The notes under the pieces: model-generated
Told to the model about the DNA's origin: nothing
Databases searched by the model: none
Seen by the model: the letters and a program-made list of their open reading frames with translations, nothing else
Part shown: in pieces, positions 1 to 5,289 of the stretch
Layout: every line of letters begins with the position of its first letter
Numbering within the stretch: position 1 is the first letter of the stretch
NCBI GenBank assembly: GCA_964647255.1
Contig: CAZYGI010000128.1
Coordinates: 1 to 7,303, forward strand
Reading direction: 5' to 3'
Source of the DNA: CAWJEL01 sp964647255
Lineage (GTDB): Bacteria > Chloroflexota > Anaerolineae > CG2-30-64-16
Length of the DNA: 7,303 nucleotides
Position numbers and translations under genes: made by a program

Positions 1-732
1 CAGCGCCATGTCCTCGCGCGCGGCCGCATCCTGGCCGTCCGCATAGACCCGCCGCAGCGAGCGGGCGACGCGGCTGATCCCCTCCCGGCACAGCGCATCG
101 GTCAGCGGATTGGCGCGGATCGAAGTGAACGGCTCGATCACCTGCGTCAGCGCGTCCAGGCCCGTGCTGGCCGTGACCGCGGGCGGCATACTGGTAGTCA
201 GCTCCGGGTCCACCACTGCCAGCCGCGGGAGCATGGTCGGGCTGCGCAGGCTGGCCTTGATCCCGTGCTCGGGCGAGAGCAGCACCGCGTTGCGCGTCAC
301 CTCCGCGCCGGTGCCCGCAGTCGTCGGGATGGCGATCAAGGGCAGCGAGGGCCGCGCTAGCCGCTGCCCGCGGCCCACCACCTCGAGGTAGTCCAGCGGG
401 TCGCCGCCATTGGCCGCCAGTGCAGCGATCGCCTTGCCCGCGTCCAACGCACTCCCGCCGCCGCACGCGACGATCAGATCGCAGCCTTTCTCGGTTGCCA
501 GGACCGTGCCGGCGCGCACCAGGTCAGTGGTTGGCTCGCCCGGCAGCGAAAATACATCGGAGACGCTGACGCCATGTTGATTCAGCAGCGCGACCAGCGG
601 CTCGGCGCGGCCGGGATGGCTCCCGGTCACCACCAGGGCGCGGGCGCCCAGCGCACGCGCCGCGGGGCCAACCTGTTTGAGCGTGCCGGGGCCGAAGAGG
701 ATGCGGGCCGCGGAAGCGAATTCGAATTGCAC
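1..732 (-). CDS. Iron-containing alcohol dehydrogenase, N-terminal 244 residues (3' end beyond window)
   Basis: Members of the Fe-ADH (group III) family are cytoplasmic NAD(P)-dependent oxidoreductases acting on alcohols, aldehydes or related carbonyls; the substrate cannot be told from this fragment. The dinucleotide-binding half is clear: an FGPGT motif (residues 13-17), CGGGSALDAGKAIA (90-103, the family GGGSxxDxxK signature), and PTTAGTGAEVT (136-146). The metal-binding half begins with VDPELT (174-179) and GLDALTQVIEPF (191-202). Asp193 matches the first metal ligand of FucO-type enzymes, but the next expected His is Gln197. The start is GTG at 732-730, preceded by GGAGG five bases upstream. 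A nearby ATG at 745 is in another frame and gives a shadow ORF. The gene lies 29 bp downstream of the ABM gene on the same strand, so the two are probably cotranscribed. The family C-terminal helical half, with the remaining His ligands, is outside the window. Family assignment is firm; substrate is unknown. Confidence 0.93.
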   Translation of the reverse strand, partial: MQFEFASAARILFGPGTLKQVGPAARALGARALVVTGSHPGRAEPLVALLNQHGVSVSDVFSLPGEPTTDLVRAGTVLATEKGCDLIVACGGGSALDAGKAIAALAANGGDPLDYLEVVGRGQRLARPSLPLIAIPTTAGTGAEVTRNAVLLSPEHGIKASLRSPTMLPRLAVVDPELTTSMPPAVTASTGLDALTQVIEPFTSIRANPLTDALCREGISRVARSLRRVYADGQDAAAREDMAL

Positions 733-742
733 AGCTTCCTCC
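733..742 (-). promoter_or_regulatory. Ribosome binding site deciding the GTG start of the Fe-ADH gene
   Basis: Read on the minus strand, the sequence GGGAGGAAGCT directly precedes GTG. The purine core GGAGG sits five bases from the GTG, good Shine-Dalgarno spacing. This supports GTG rather than a downstream ATG as the start, because the first coded residues (QFEFASAARILFGPGT) look like a normal family N-terminus. Confidence 0.75.
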
Positions 743-761
743 CATTGCAGCTTGGAGGCCG

Positions 762-1067
762 TTACCAGCCCGCGTCTTCGGGGAACGCGTTGGTGTACTT
801 CACACCGAACCGCGGCTCCGCCATCATATCGGCGACGGCGTCGCGCCAGGCGGCGTAGTGCGCCGTCTCTTTGTGCCGCGCTGGGGCGTCGGGCGTGCGG
901 TAGACTTCGACCAGCACCCAGCGGGTCGGATCATCGGCCTGTTGGATCACGTCGAAGCGGGCGATGCCGGGCTCCTGGATGCTGTTGCGCGCGTTGGCGA
1001 GCGACGCCGCGCGAAAGGCTTCAACGCATTCGGGCTTGATGTGGACGTGGACGAGGACCACCAGCAT
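762..1067 (-). CDS. Small ABM-fold protein, LsrG-like (putative quinol monooxygenase / isomerase family)
   Basis: This 101-residue protein has the usual length of a single-domain antibiotic biosynthesis monooxygenase (ABM, dimeric ferredoxin-like fold). It resembles LsrG/YgiN-type proteins: a beta strand at the N-terminus (LVVLVHVHI, 2-10), a helix containing KPECVEAF (11-18), then QEPGIARFDVIQ (31-42), and the hallmark HKETAHYAAW (65-74), matching the HKTTPHY segment of LsrG with two conserved His (65 and 70). The C-terminus carries MMAEPR and KYTNAFP. The ATG at 1067 is preceded by GAGGAGG about six bases upstream, a strong ribosome site. Known members act on quinols or on phosphorylated AI-2 products, but many are uncharacterised. 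No lsr transport or kinase gene is visible, so an AI-2 role is not supported here. It precedes the Fe-ADH gene in an apparent two-gene operon, suggesting a joint step on a small carbonyl or quinol compound (inference). Confidence 0.88.
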   Translation of the reverse strand: MLVVLVHVHIKPECVEAFRAASLANARNSIQEPGIARFDVIQQADDPTRWVLVEVYRTPDAPARHKETAHYAAWRDAVADMMAEPRFGVKYTNAFPEDAGW

Positions 1068-1101
1068 GAGAACCTCCTCGATGAAAACGGATGGTGCGCC
1101 C

Positions 1102-1131
1102 AGTATAGCTTTCTCTCAGCGGCGCTGTCAA
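1102..1131 (-). promoter_or_regulatory. Near-consensus sigma70 promoter for the ABM/Fe-ADH pair
   Basis: On the minus strand there is TTGACA (plus positions 1126-1131), an 18-base spacer, then TATACT (1102-1107). The -35 is a perfect consensus match and the -10 matches five of six. Transcription would begin near 1095, giving a leader of about 28 bases before the ABM start codon, with the ribosome site inside it. It sits in the 106-bp gap after the polymerase stop codon, so the pair can be expressed independently of the polymerase gene. Confidence 0.75.
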
Positions 1132-1173
1132 ACGGTCAGTGCGGGGGTGTCTCCCGTAGTGAGGTCGCTGCTG

Positions 1174-4100
1174 TCATCCTGGGTAGCTGATCTGATCCGC
1201 CTGCAGCCAGAAGGACCCGAACCCGTCGCCGATCCAGCGGCCGCGGACAAGGAGCGGCCGCCAGGGCGGCGGCGCCTTCGCATCCCGCGCGCCGCGGCAG
1301 ATGACGAAGCTCGCGCCATCCCCCAGGAAGAAGCCGGGACCGCCCGTCCACCCGGGGAGCCGCACGCCCGCGGTCAGGATCGGCTTGCCGCCTGTGCCGG
1401 TCAGTTCCCGCAGCGGCCGCCGTTCCGGGAGACGATCGCGCACCAGGGCCAACGGATCGGCGAGCGCGCTGACCGGGAGGCCGAGCAGCTCCGTCTCCCA
1501 GGCCCAGCGCTCCGCCAGGCTTTCGTCCGGGGCCTGGGGCGCGGCAAAGTCGAACGTCAACTGGGCTGCGCTGCCGCGGCGGATTTGCTCGATTTCGACC
1601 AGCAGGGCCGCCCGGTCCTTGCCCAATCCATCGAGTGCACCCGCGCGGATCAGGTGGTCAATCTCCTTGGGCCGCAGCTCAGCCCGGTTGAGCAGATCGC
1701 GCAGCCCGGTGTACGGCCTGTCTTTCCGGCCGGCGATGATCGCGGCCGCGGCGCTCCGCCGCAGGTCGCGCACCTGGCCCAGGCCCATGTAGAGGATGAA
1801 GAGCGGTTGAAGGTTCAAGGTTGAGGGTTGGGTCTGAAGTGTAAACGCTTCTCCGCTGAAGTTCACGTGGGGTGGCCGCACGGCGAACCCGAGCCGAACA
1901 GCCTCAGCCATGTAGATCGCCGGGTGGTGGAACCCGCCCCAGTCGGCCAGGCGCGCACGGAGGAATTCCGCGGGGTAGTGTGTCTTCAGGTAGGCCGAGC
2001 GGTAGCTGACGTCGGCGTAGGCGGTGGCGTGGCCCTGGTTGAACCCGTAGCCGGCGAACGGGATCACCTGCTCCCACAGCGTCGCGGCCTGAGCGGCGGT
2101 GAAGGCGGGGCCATCGGGCGGCGGCCGCATGCAGCCGGCGACGAACTGCTCGCGGATCGCCTCCATTTCCTGCGCGCCGAAGTGGCTCATCCCGCGGCGG
2201 AGTTGATCCGCCTGCGCCCAGCTCAGCCCGGCGACTTCGCGCGCCACGCGCAGGATCTGCTCCTGGAAGATCAACACGCCCTTCGTCCGGCCGAGGATCG
2301 GCTCGAGCGCCGGATGGAGATAAGTGACTCGTTCCTCGCCGCGGTAGCGCCGGACAAACGCGGCCGCCATGCCGCCCATCGCCGGCCCCGGCTTGAAGAA
2401 GGCGTTGGCAATCGCCAGGTCGGCGACGGTGCGCGCCTTGAGCTTGCGCAGGGTGCGCTGCGCGCCGTCCGACTCGCACTGGAATACGCCAATGGTGTCG
2501 CCCCGCGCCAGCAGATCGGCCGTCGGGGGGTCGTCCAGCGGGATCTTGTCCAGCCGGAAGTCGGGATCGCGGTCGCGGCGGATCAGCTCGGCCGCATCGG
2601 CCAGCACGGTCAGCGCGCGGATGCCGAGCAGATCCATCTTGGGCAGGCCCAGCGCCTCCACGTCGCCGTGCTCGAATTGGGTGATGAGGAAGCCCTTCGG
2701 CGCCCACTGCACCGGCGTCACGTCGGTCAGCGGGCCGGGCGTGATCACGACCGCGCCGGGATGGACGCTCAGATGATCGGGCTGGCCCACCAGGGCGTAG
2801 CCGGCGCGCACGATCTCGCGCTCCTGCGGGTCAGACAGGGCGCTCAGCACATCGTCCATCGTCCGCTTGTCGCGGCGGCGGGGGTCGGGGTGCCACGAGT
2901 GCGGCAGCAGATCCACCAGTTGGCTGATCCGGGCCTCGGCCAGCCCGTACGCCTTGCCGACCTCGCGCACCGCCGATTGGGGCCGCATCGTGCTGACGGT
3001 GCCGACCAGCGCGACGTGCTCCGCGCCGTACGCCTCTCGGACGTAGCGCAGCACTTCGTCGCGGCGCCGGCTGCAAAAATCCAGGTCAATGTCCGGCGGA
3101 TTTGCGCGGGCCGGATTCAGGAACCGTTCGAACAACAGCCCGTGGGCGATCGGATCCACGGTGGTGATGCCGGAGCAGTACGCGACCAGCGAGTTTGCCA
3201 CGCTGCCGCGCGTGCTCACCGGGATCTCCTGCTCGCGGGCGTAGCGGACGATGTCAGCCACCACCAGGAAGAGCGGCGCATAGCCGTGGCGGGCGATGGC
3301 GGCGAGCTCGTGGGAGAGACGTTGGACGGGAGAAGTCGAAGGTTGAAGGTTCAAGGTTGAAGGTTCGACGTCGGCCGGCGCGAGCGTGCCGTATCGGTCT
3401 TGAAGTCCCGCACTGGCCAGGGCTACCAGCGCCGCGTCGGGCGTCTGACCGGCCGGCAGCTTGAGGCTGGGCCAGATGGGACGGCCGTCGGGCAGACAGT
3501 CACCGCAGCGCGCGGCGATCTCGCCCGCCTGGCTGACCGCCTGGGGGAAGCGCGCGTACCGTGCCGCGATCTCGGCCGGCGAGAGCCAGTTCACATCAAG
3601 AACGCCGGATGAAACGTTCACGTGGATGTCCGCGCGTTCTTCCGGAATGGAGGCTTCAGCCGGTTTCCCTGGCTGTGGCGAGAGACCGGCTAAAGCCTCT
3701 ATTCCGGATCGTGAAGCCCGGAAATTGGCCGGACTTACGGTCGGAACGTCGTCCTCATGCGCAAGCTCATCTTCAGCCTCAACTTCATCCTCCGGTTCGC
3801 GCAGCCGCCGGTTCTCGCGGATCGCGGCCAGCAGCCGCAGCTTCGGCGCGTCCTCGGCCGCCAGGCAGTAGACCGGCTCGACCGCGACGGTTGGCAGCCC
3901 CAGGCGCCGGCCCAGCGCCACGACCTCCGCCGCGATCGCTTCGTCCGCCGGCGCGTGGAGCTCGAGCGCCAGGCAAGCATTTTCCTCGTAGATGCCCGCC
4001 AGTCGCCCCGCGTAAAGCTGTGCGGCGCTGAGGTCGCCCGCGCGCAGGAAGCGCTCGATCCACCCCATCCGGCCGCCGCTCAGGCAGATTACCCCCTCGC

Positions 4101-4521
4101 GATGCGCGGCAAGATCGGTCCAGCCGAGGCCCCGCGCCGCCACCGCCTCGCGTTCCGGGCTGCCCTGGATCAGCGACGACAGCCGGCACAGCGACCGATA
4201 CCCCGCCGGGTTCATCGCCAGCAGCACAAGATGCCCCGCCACCGCGCTACTCCCCTCTCCTGTCGCAACAGGAGAGCCCCGCTGCGCGGGGGGCAAGCTC
4301 GGGTCGGGGGTGAGGACCGCCACGGTCATCCCGATCACCGGCTGCATGCCGGCCCCCCGGCACGCGCGGGCAAACGCCACGGCCCCGTAGAGCGCGTTGG
4401 TGTCGGTCAGCGCCAGGTGCGTCATGCCGTCGCCCCGGCCGCGGGCGACCAGCTCGGGCACGGAGGGCGTCGCGCCGAGCAGGGTGAAATGGGAGTGAAC
4501 TTCCAGGTGGGTGAAGGTCAT
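1174..4521 (-). CDS. dnaE: DNA polymerase III alpha subunit-type (C-family) polymerase, probably an accessory DnaE/DnaE2-like paralogue
   Basis: A C-family replicative or translesion polymerase that extends DNA from a primer. Domains in order: PHP domain (about 1-235), a variable linker (241-311), and the polymerase core (about 400-850). In the core, PPDIDLDF supplies Asp479 and Asp481 and KMD supplies Asp630, matching the E. coli triad 401/403/555. Also visible are STRGSVANSLVAY (436-448), FFKPGPAMGG (708-717), GVLIFQEQILRVA (748-760) and FAGYGFNQGHATAY (822-835). A helix-hairpin-helix region (about 912-975) includes LIRAGALDGLG. QLTFDF (987-992) lies where the internal clamp-binding motif is expected, and a short OB-like tail follows. 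The PHP metal site is degenerate: ExH at 7-9 instead of HxH, TDT for TDH at 39-41, IGMT for IGCE at 63-66, VY for VH at 217-218. The short tail lacks room for a normal tau-binding domain, which favours an accessory or error-prone role, but the subgroup is uncertain. Four repeat-derived in-frame segments are inserted. The start ATG overlaps the VOC stop (ATGA). Confidence 0.95.
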   Translation of the reverse strand: MTFTHLEVHSHFTLLGATPSVPELVARGRGDGMTHLALTDTNALYGAVAFARACRGAGMQPVIGMTVAVLTPDPSLPPAQRGSPVATGEGSSAVAGHLVLLAMNPAGYRSLCRLSSLIQGSPEREAVAARGLGWTDLAAHREGVICLSGGRMGWIERFLRAGDLSAAQLYAGRLAGIYEENACLALELHAPADEAIAAEVVALGRRLGLPTVAVEPVYCLAAEDAPKLRLLAAIRENRRLREPEDEVEAEDELAHEDDVPTVSPANFRASRSGIEALAGLSPQPGKPAEASIPEERADIHVNVSSGVLDVNWLSPAEIAARYARFPQAVSQAGEIAARCGDCLPDGRPIWPSLKLPAGQTPDAALVALASAGLQDRYGTLAPADVEPSTLNLQPSTSPVQRLSHELAAIARHGYAPLFLVVADIVRYAREQEIPVSTRGSVANSLVAYCSGITTVDPIAHGLLFERFLNPARANPPDIDLDFCSRRRDEVLRYVREAYGAEHVALVGTVSTMRPQSAVREVGKAYGLAEARISQLVDLLPHSWHPDPRRRDKRTMDDVLSALSDPQEREIVRAGYALVGQPDHLSVHPGAVVITPGPLTDVTPVQWAPKGFLITQFEHGDVEALGLPKMDLLGIRALTVLADAAELIRRDRDPDFRLDKIPLDDPPTADLLARGDTIGVFQCESDGAQRTLRKLKARTVADLAIANAFFKPGPAMGGMAAAFVRRYRGEERVTYLHPALEPILGRTKGVLIFQEQILRVAREVAGLSWAQADQLRRGMSHFGAQEMEAIREQFVAGCMRPPPDGPAFTAAQAATLWEQVIPFAGYGFNQGHATAYADVSYRSAYLKTHYPAEFLRARLADWGGFHHPAIYMAEAVRLGFAVRPPHVNFSGEAFTLQTQPSTLNLQPLFILYMGLGQVRDLRRSAAAAIIAGRKDRPYTGLRDLLNRAELRPKEIDHLIRAGALDGLGKDRAALLVEIEQIRRGSAAQLTFDFAAPQAPDESLAERWAWETELLGLPVSALADPLALVRDRLPERRPLRELTGTGGKPILTAGVRLPGWTGGPGFFLGDGASFVICRGARDAKAPPPWRPLLVRGRWIGDGFGSFWLQADQISYPG
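1803..1834 (-). repeat. Heptamer repeat (TTGAAGG family), copy inside dnaE at residues 896-906
   Basis: The plus strand reads TTGAAGG, TTCAAGG, TTGAGGG, TTGGGTC in register, preceded by GCGG. The coding strand gives the peptide PSTLNLQP within residues 899-906, just before the helix-hairpin-helix region (FILYMGLGQVRDL), where other DnaE proteins simply continue from the preceding strand. It shares a 20-base identical run with the second copy at 3336-3370 and is in the same reading frame. Confidence 0.85.
3336..3370 (-). repeat. Heptamer repeat (TTGAAGG family), copy inside dnaE at residues 384-395
   Basis: Five 7-base units in tandem on the plus strand: TCGAAGG, TTGAAGG, TTCAAGG, TTGAAGG, TTCGACG. 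The ends are mutually complementary, so the array is also an imperfect palindrome. It encodes VEPSTLNLQPS in the polymerase, between RYGTLAPAD and QRLSHELAAIARHGY, the junction leading into the polymerase core. Three units make 21 bases, so the frame returns every seven residues. Confidence 0.88.
3641..3708. repeat. 24-bp inverted repeat (REP-like palindromic element) inside dnaE at residues 272-294
   Basis: The left arm is 3641-3664 and the right arm 3685-3708, separated by 20 bases. The arms match in 22 of 24 positions, with core motifs CCGGAAT, GAGGCTT and AGCCGGT. Each arm also contains a small palindrome (GGCTTCAGCC on the left, GGCTAAAGCC on the right). It is read in frame as the segment starting SGIEALAGL and ending AEASIPE, within the poorly conserved linker after the PHP domain. 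There is no stop codon in the frame used. Confidence 0.88.
4251..4315. repeat. Double-hairpin interspersed repeat inside the PHP domain of dnaE (residues 70-91)
   Basis: Two adjacent perfect hairpins are present: CTCTCCTGT (4255-4263) pairs with ACAGGAGAG (4268-4276) around a CGCA loop, and CCCCGC (4277-4282) pairs with GCGGGG (4286-4291) around TGC. On the coding strand the element begins CCTCACCCCCGACC, and the peptide begins LTPDPSLPP. This resembles the common bacterial interspersed repeat that translates as LTPGPSP-like peptides (recalled pattern, not searched). It splits two adjacent conserved PHP strands, VIGMTVAV and GHLVLLA, which in other DnaE proteins are joined by a short loop. 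Confidence 0.8.
4518..4521 (-). promoter_or_regulatory. ATGA stop/start overlap coupling VOC and dnaE translation
   Basis: The dnaE ATG (4521-4519) and the VOC TGA (4520-4518) overlap. Only a weak AAAGG-type ribosome site precedes the dnaE start, inside the end of the VOC gene. Reinitiation by ribosomes finishing the VOC gene is therefore the likely route to polymerase synthesis. Confidence 0.75.
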
Positions 4522-4928
4522 GCCGCCTTTGGGCCGGTGTACACCACCTCGAACAGGATGCGGTCGGGCGACTCGAACATGATCTGGTAGTAAGTGTCCG
4601 CCTCGCTGTGGGCGAATTCCGGGCGATGGCGCGGCGTCTCGAAGAGCAGCGCCACGCCGCGGCCGGCGAGGCGCCCGGCGACGGCGTCAATGTCGGCCTG
4701 CGTCCCGGTGCTGATGGCGAGGTGGTTCATGCCCGGCCCGTCGTAGTCGTTGCTGACCGGCTTGACCTGGCCGATGAACCAGAGGCTGGCCCCCCGCTCA
4801 TCCGCGGCGCCGATGAAGTCCTCGGTGTCGTAGAGCGTCTGCCAGCCCAGGGCGGCGAGCAGGTCCCGGTAGAAGGGCAGGTTCGCCGCCGCGACGTTAA
4901 ATTGGATGTGGCCGATGTGGGTGCGCAT
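4518..4928 (-). CDS. VOC superfamily (glyoxalase/bleomycin resistance/dioxygenase fold) protein
   Basis: A single-domain 136-residue protein with two beta-alpha-beta-beta-beta modules. It opens with THIGHIQFNV and an FYRDLLAALGW helix (19-29) and continues with GASLWFIG (46-53). The second module starts at GMNHLAIST (66-74), contains ADIDAVAGRLAGRGV (78-92), and ends with DRILFEVVYTG (122-132). His7, His69 and Glu127 lie at the usual VOC metal-ligand places, so a metal-dependent enzyme is plausible; the substrate is unknown. The start chosen is ATG at 4928, with AGGAG seven bases upstream. An in-frame ATG at 4997 would add 23 residues (PLSSYRQCNEWTK...) that lack family similarity and overlap the proposed promoter. 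The stop TGA shares two bases with the ATG of dnaE (ATGA), so the polymerase is likely translationally coupled to this gene. Why a VOC protein precedes a polymerase is not evident. Confidence 0.88.
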   Translation of the reverse strand: MRTHIGHIQFNVAAANLPFYRDLLAALGWQTLYDTEDFIGAADERGASLWFIGQVKPVSNDYDGPGMNHLAISTGTQADIDAVAGRLAGRGVALLFETPRHRPEFAHSEADTYYQIMFESPDRILFEVVYTGPKAA

Positions 4929-4984
4929 GGGAAGTCTCCTGTGGCAGGCCTTTAGCTTTGTCCATTCGTTGCACTGCCGATAGG

Positions 4985-5013
4985 ATGATAGCGGCAAACG
5001 GCACGAAACACAA
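4985..5013 (-). promoter_or_regulatory. Candidate sigma70 promoter for the VOC-dnaE operon
   Basis: On the minus strand TTGTGT (5008-5013) is followed after 17 bases by TATCAT (4985-4990). The -10 matches five of six consensus bases and the spacing is ideal, but the -35 matches only three of six. It lies about 55 bases upstream of the VOC start codon. No LexA-type inverted repeat was seen beside it, so SOS control of this polymerase is not supported by the sequence. Confidence 0.45.
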
Positions 5014-5023
5014 GAGGGTAGCG

Positions 5024-5213
5024 CAGGGCTTCAGGGCGAAGTCATTGTGTGGCGAGCGCGGGGCCTGGCAACTGAAGTTGCGGCTACCCTTGCGAAGTCT
5101 GCCTGCGCAGACGGGCGTTCAACCGGCGAAGGCCGGTTTTGCAGTGGTAGGCGCAGTTTCAACTGCCGGCCTCCGTGGGTGGCCGCAACATGAAATCGCC
5201 CTGGCAGGGCTTC
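5024..5213. repeat. Composite palindromic element between divergent promoters (MITE-like or structured repeat)
   Basis: This occupies most of the 361-bp non-coding gap at 4929-5289. Outer arms 5032-5053 and 5182-5203 are inverted copies (17 of 22 positions, beginning CAGGGCGA and ending TCGCCCTG). Inner arms 5069-5092 and 5142-5165 are inverted copies (17 of 24), and each contains a mini-hairpin, CAACTGAAGTTG and CAGTTGAAACTG. The centre holds two further hairpins: GTCTGC/GCAGAC with a CTGC loop (5097-5112), and AACCGGC/GCCGGTT with a GAAG loop (5121-5138). A 9-bp direct repeat, CAGGGCTTC, stands at both ends (5024-5032 and 5205-5213) and could be a target duplication, although the first copy overlaps the arm by one base. 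There is no transposase. Short ORFs through it look like artefacts of the palindrome. Confidence 0.75.
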
Positions 5214-5219
5214 GTGCGG

Positions 5220-5248
5220 TTGCGGCCGGGTGGCTCCTCTGGTAGAAT
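5220..5248 (+). promoter_or_regulatory. Sigma70-type promoter for the CHAT-FGE gene
   Basis: TTGCGG (5220-5225), a 17-base spacer, then TAGAAT (5243-5248). The -35 matches four of six and the -10 five of six, with ideal spacing. Transcription would start near 5255, leaving a leader of about 35 bases. The -35 begins seven bases after the end of the palindromic element, so that element forms the immediate upstream region of this promoter. Confidence 0.6.
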
Positions 5249-5289
5249 GCGTCCAGTCATTCACAATCCGCCTCAAAGGTGGCGTCACG

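Noticed and set aside
1068..1173. Terminator after dnaE
   Set aside because: No stable hairpin followed by a T-run was found on the minus strand in this gap; only the promoter is supported.
574..1190. Plus-strand ORFs over the Fe-ADH and ABM genes
   Set aside because: They overlap confirmed minus-strand genes with good ribosome sites and family motifs, and their own translations show no family pattern.
1828..3360. A 510-codon open frame on the plus strand opposite dnaE
   Set aside because: The translation is rich in Arg, Ala, Gly and His with no domain pattern, while the opposite strand encodes a clear polymerase. It is a high-GC antisense shadow.
4255..4291. Tandem hairpins as a rho-independent terminator
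   Set aside because: They lie inside the polymerase frame near its 5' end and no T-run follows on either strand.
4929..5023. LexA/SOS box upstream of the VOC-dnaE operon
   Set aside because: I looked for GAAC-N4-GTTC and CTGT-N8-ACAG type palindromes and saw none.
4958..5288. Short ORFs of 95 (plus) and 85 (minus) codons in the intergenic region
   Set aside because: Both run through the palindromic element and share QLKLRLPL only because the DNA is an inverted repeat. No convincing ribosome sites. Kept as a finding about the element, not as genes.
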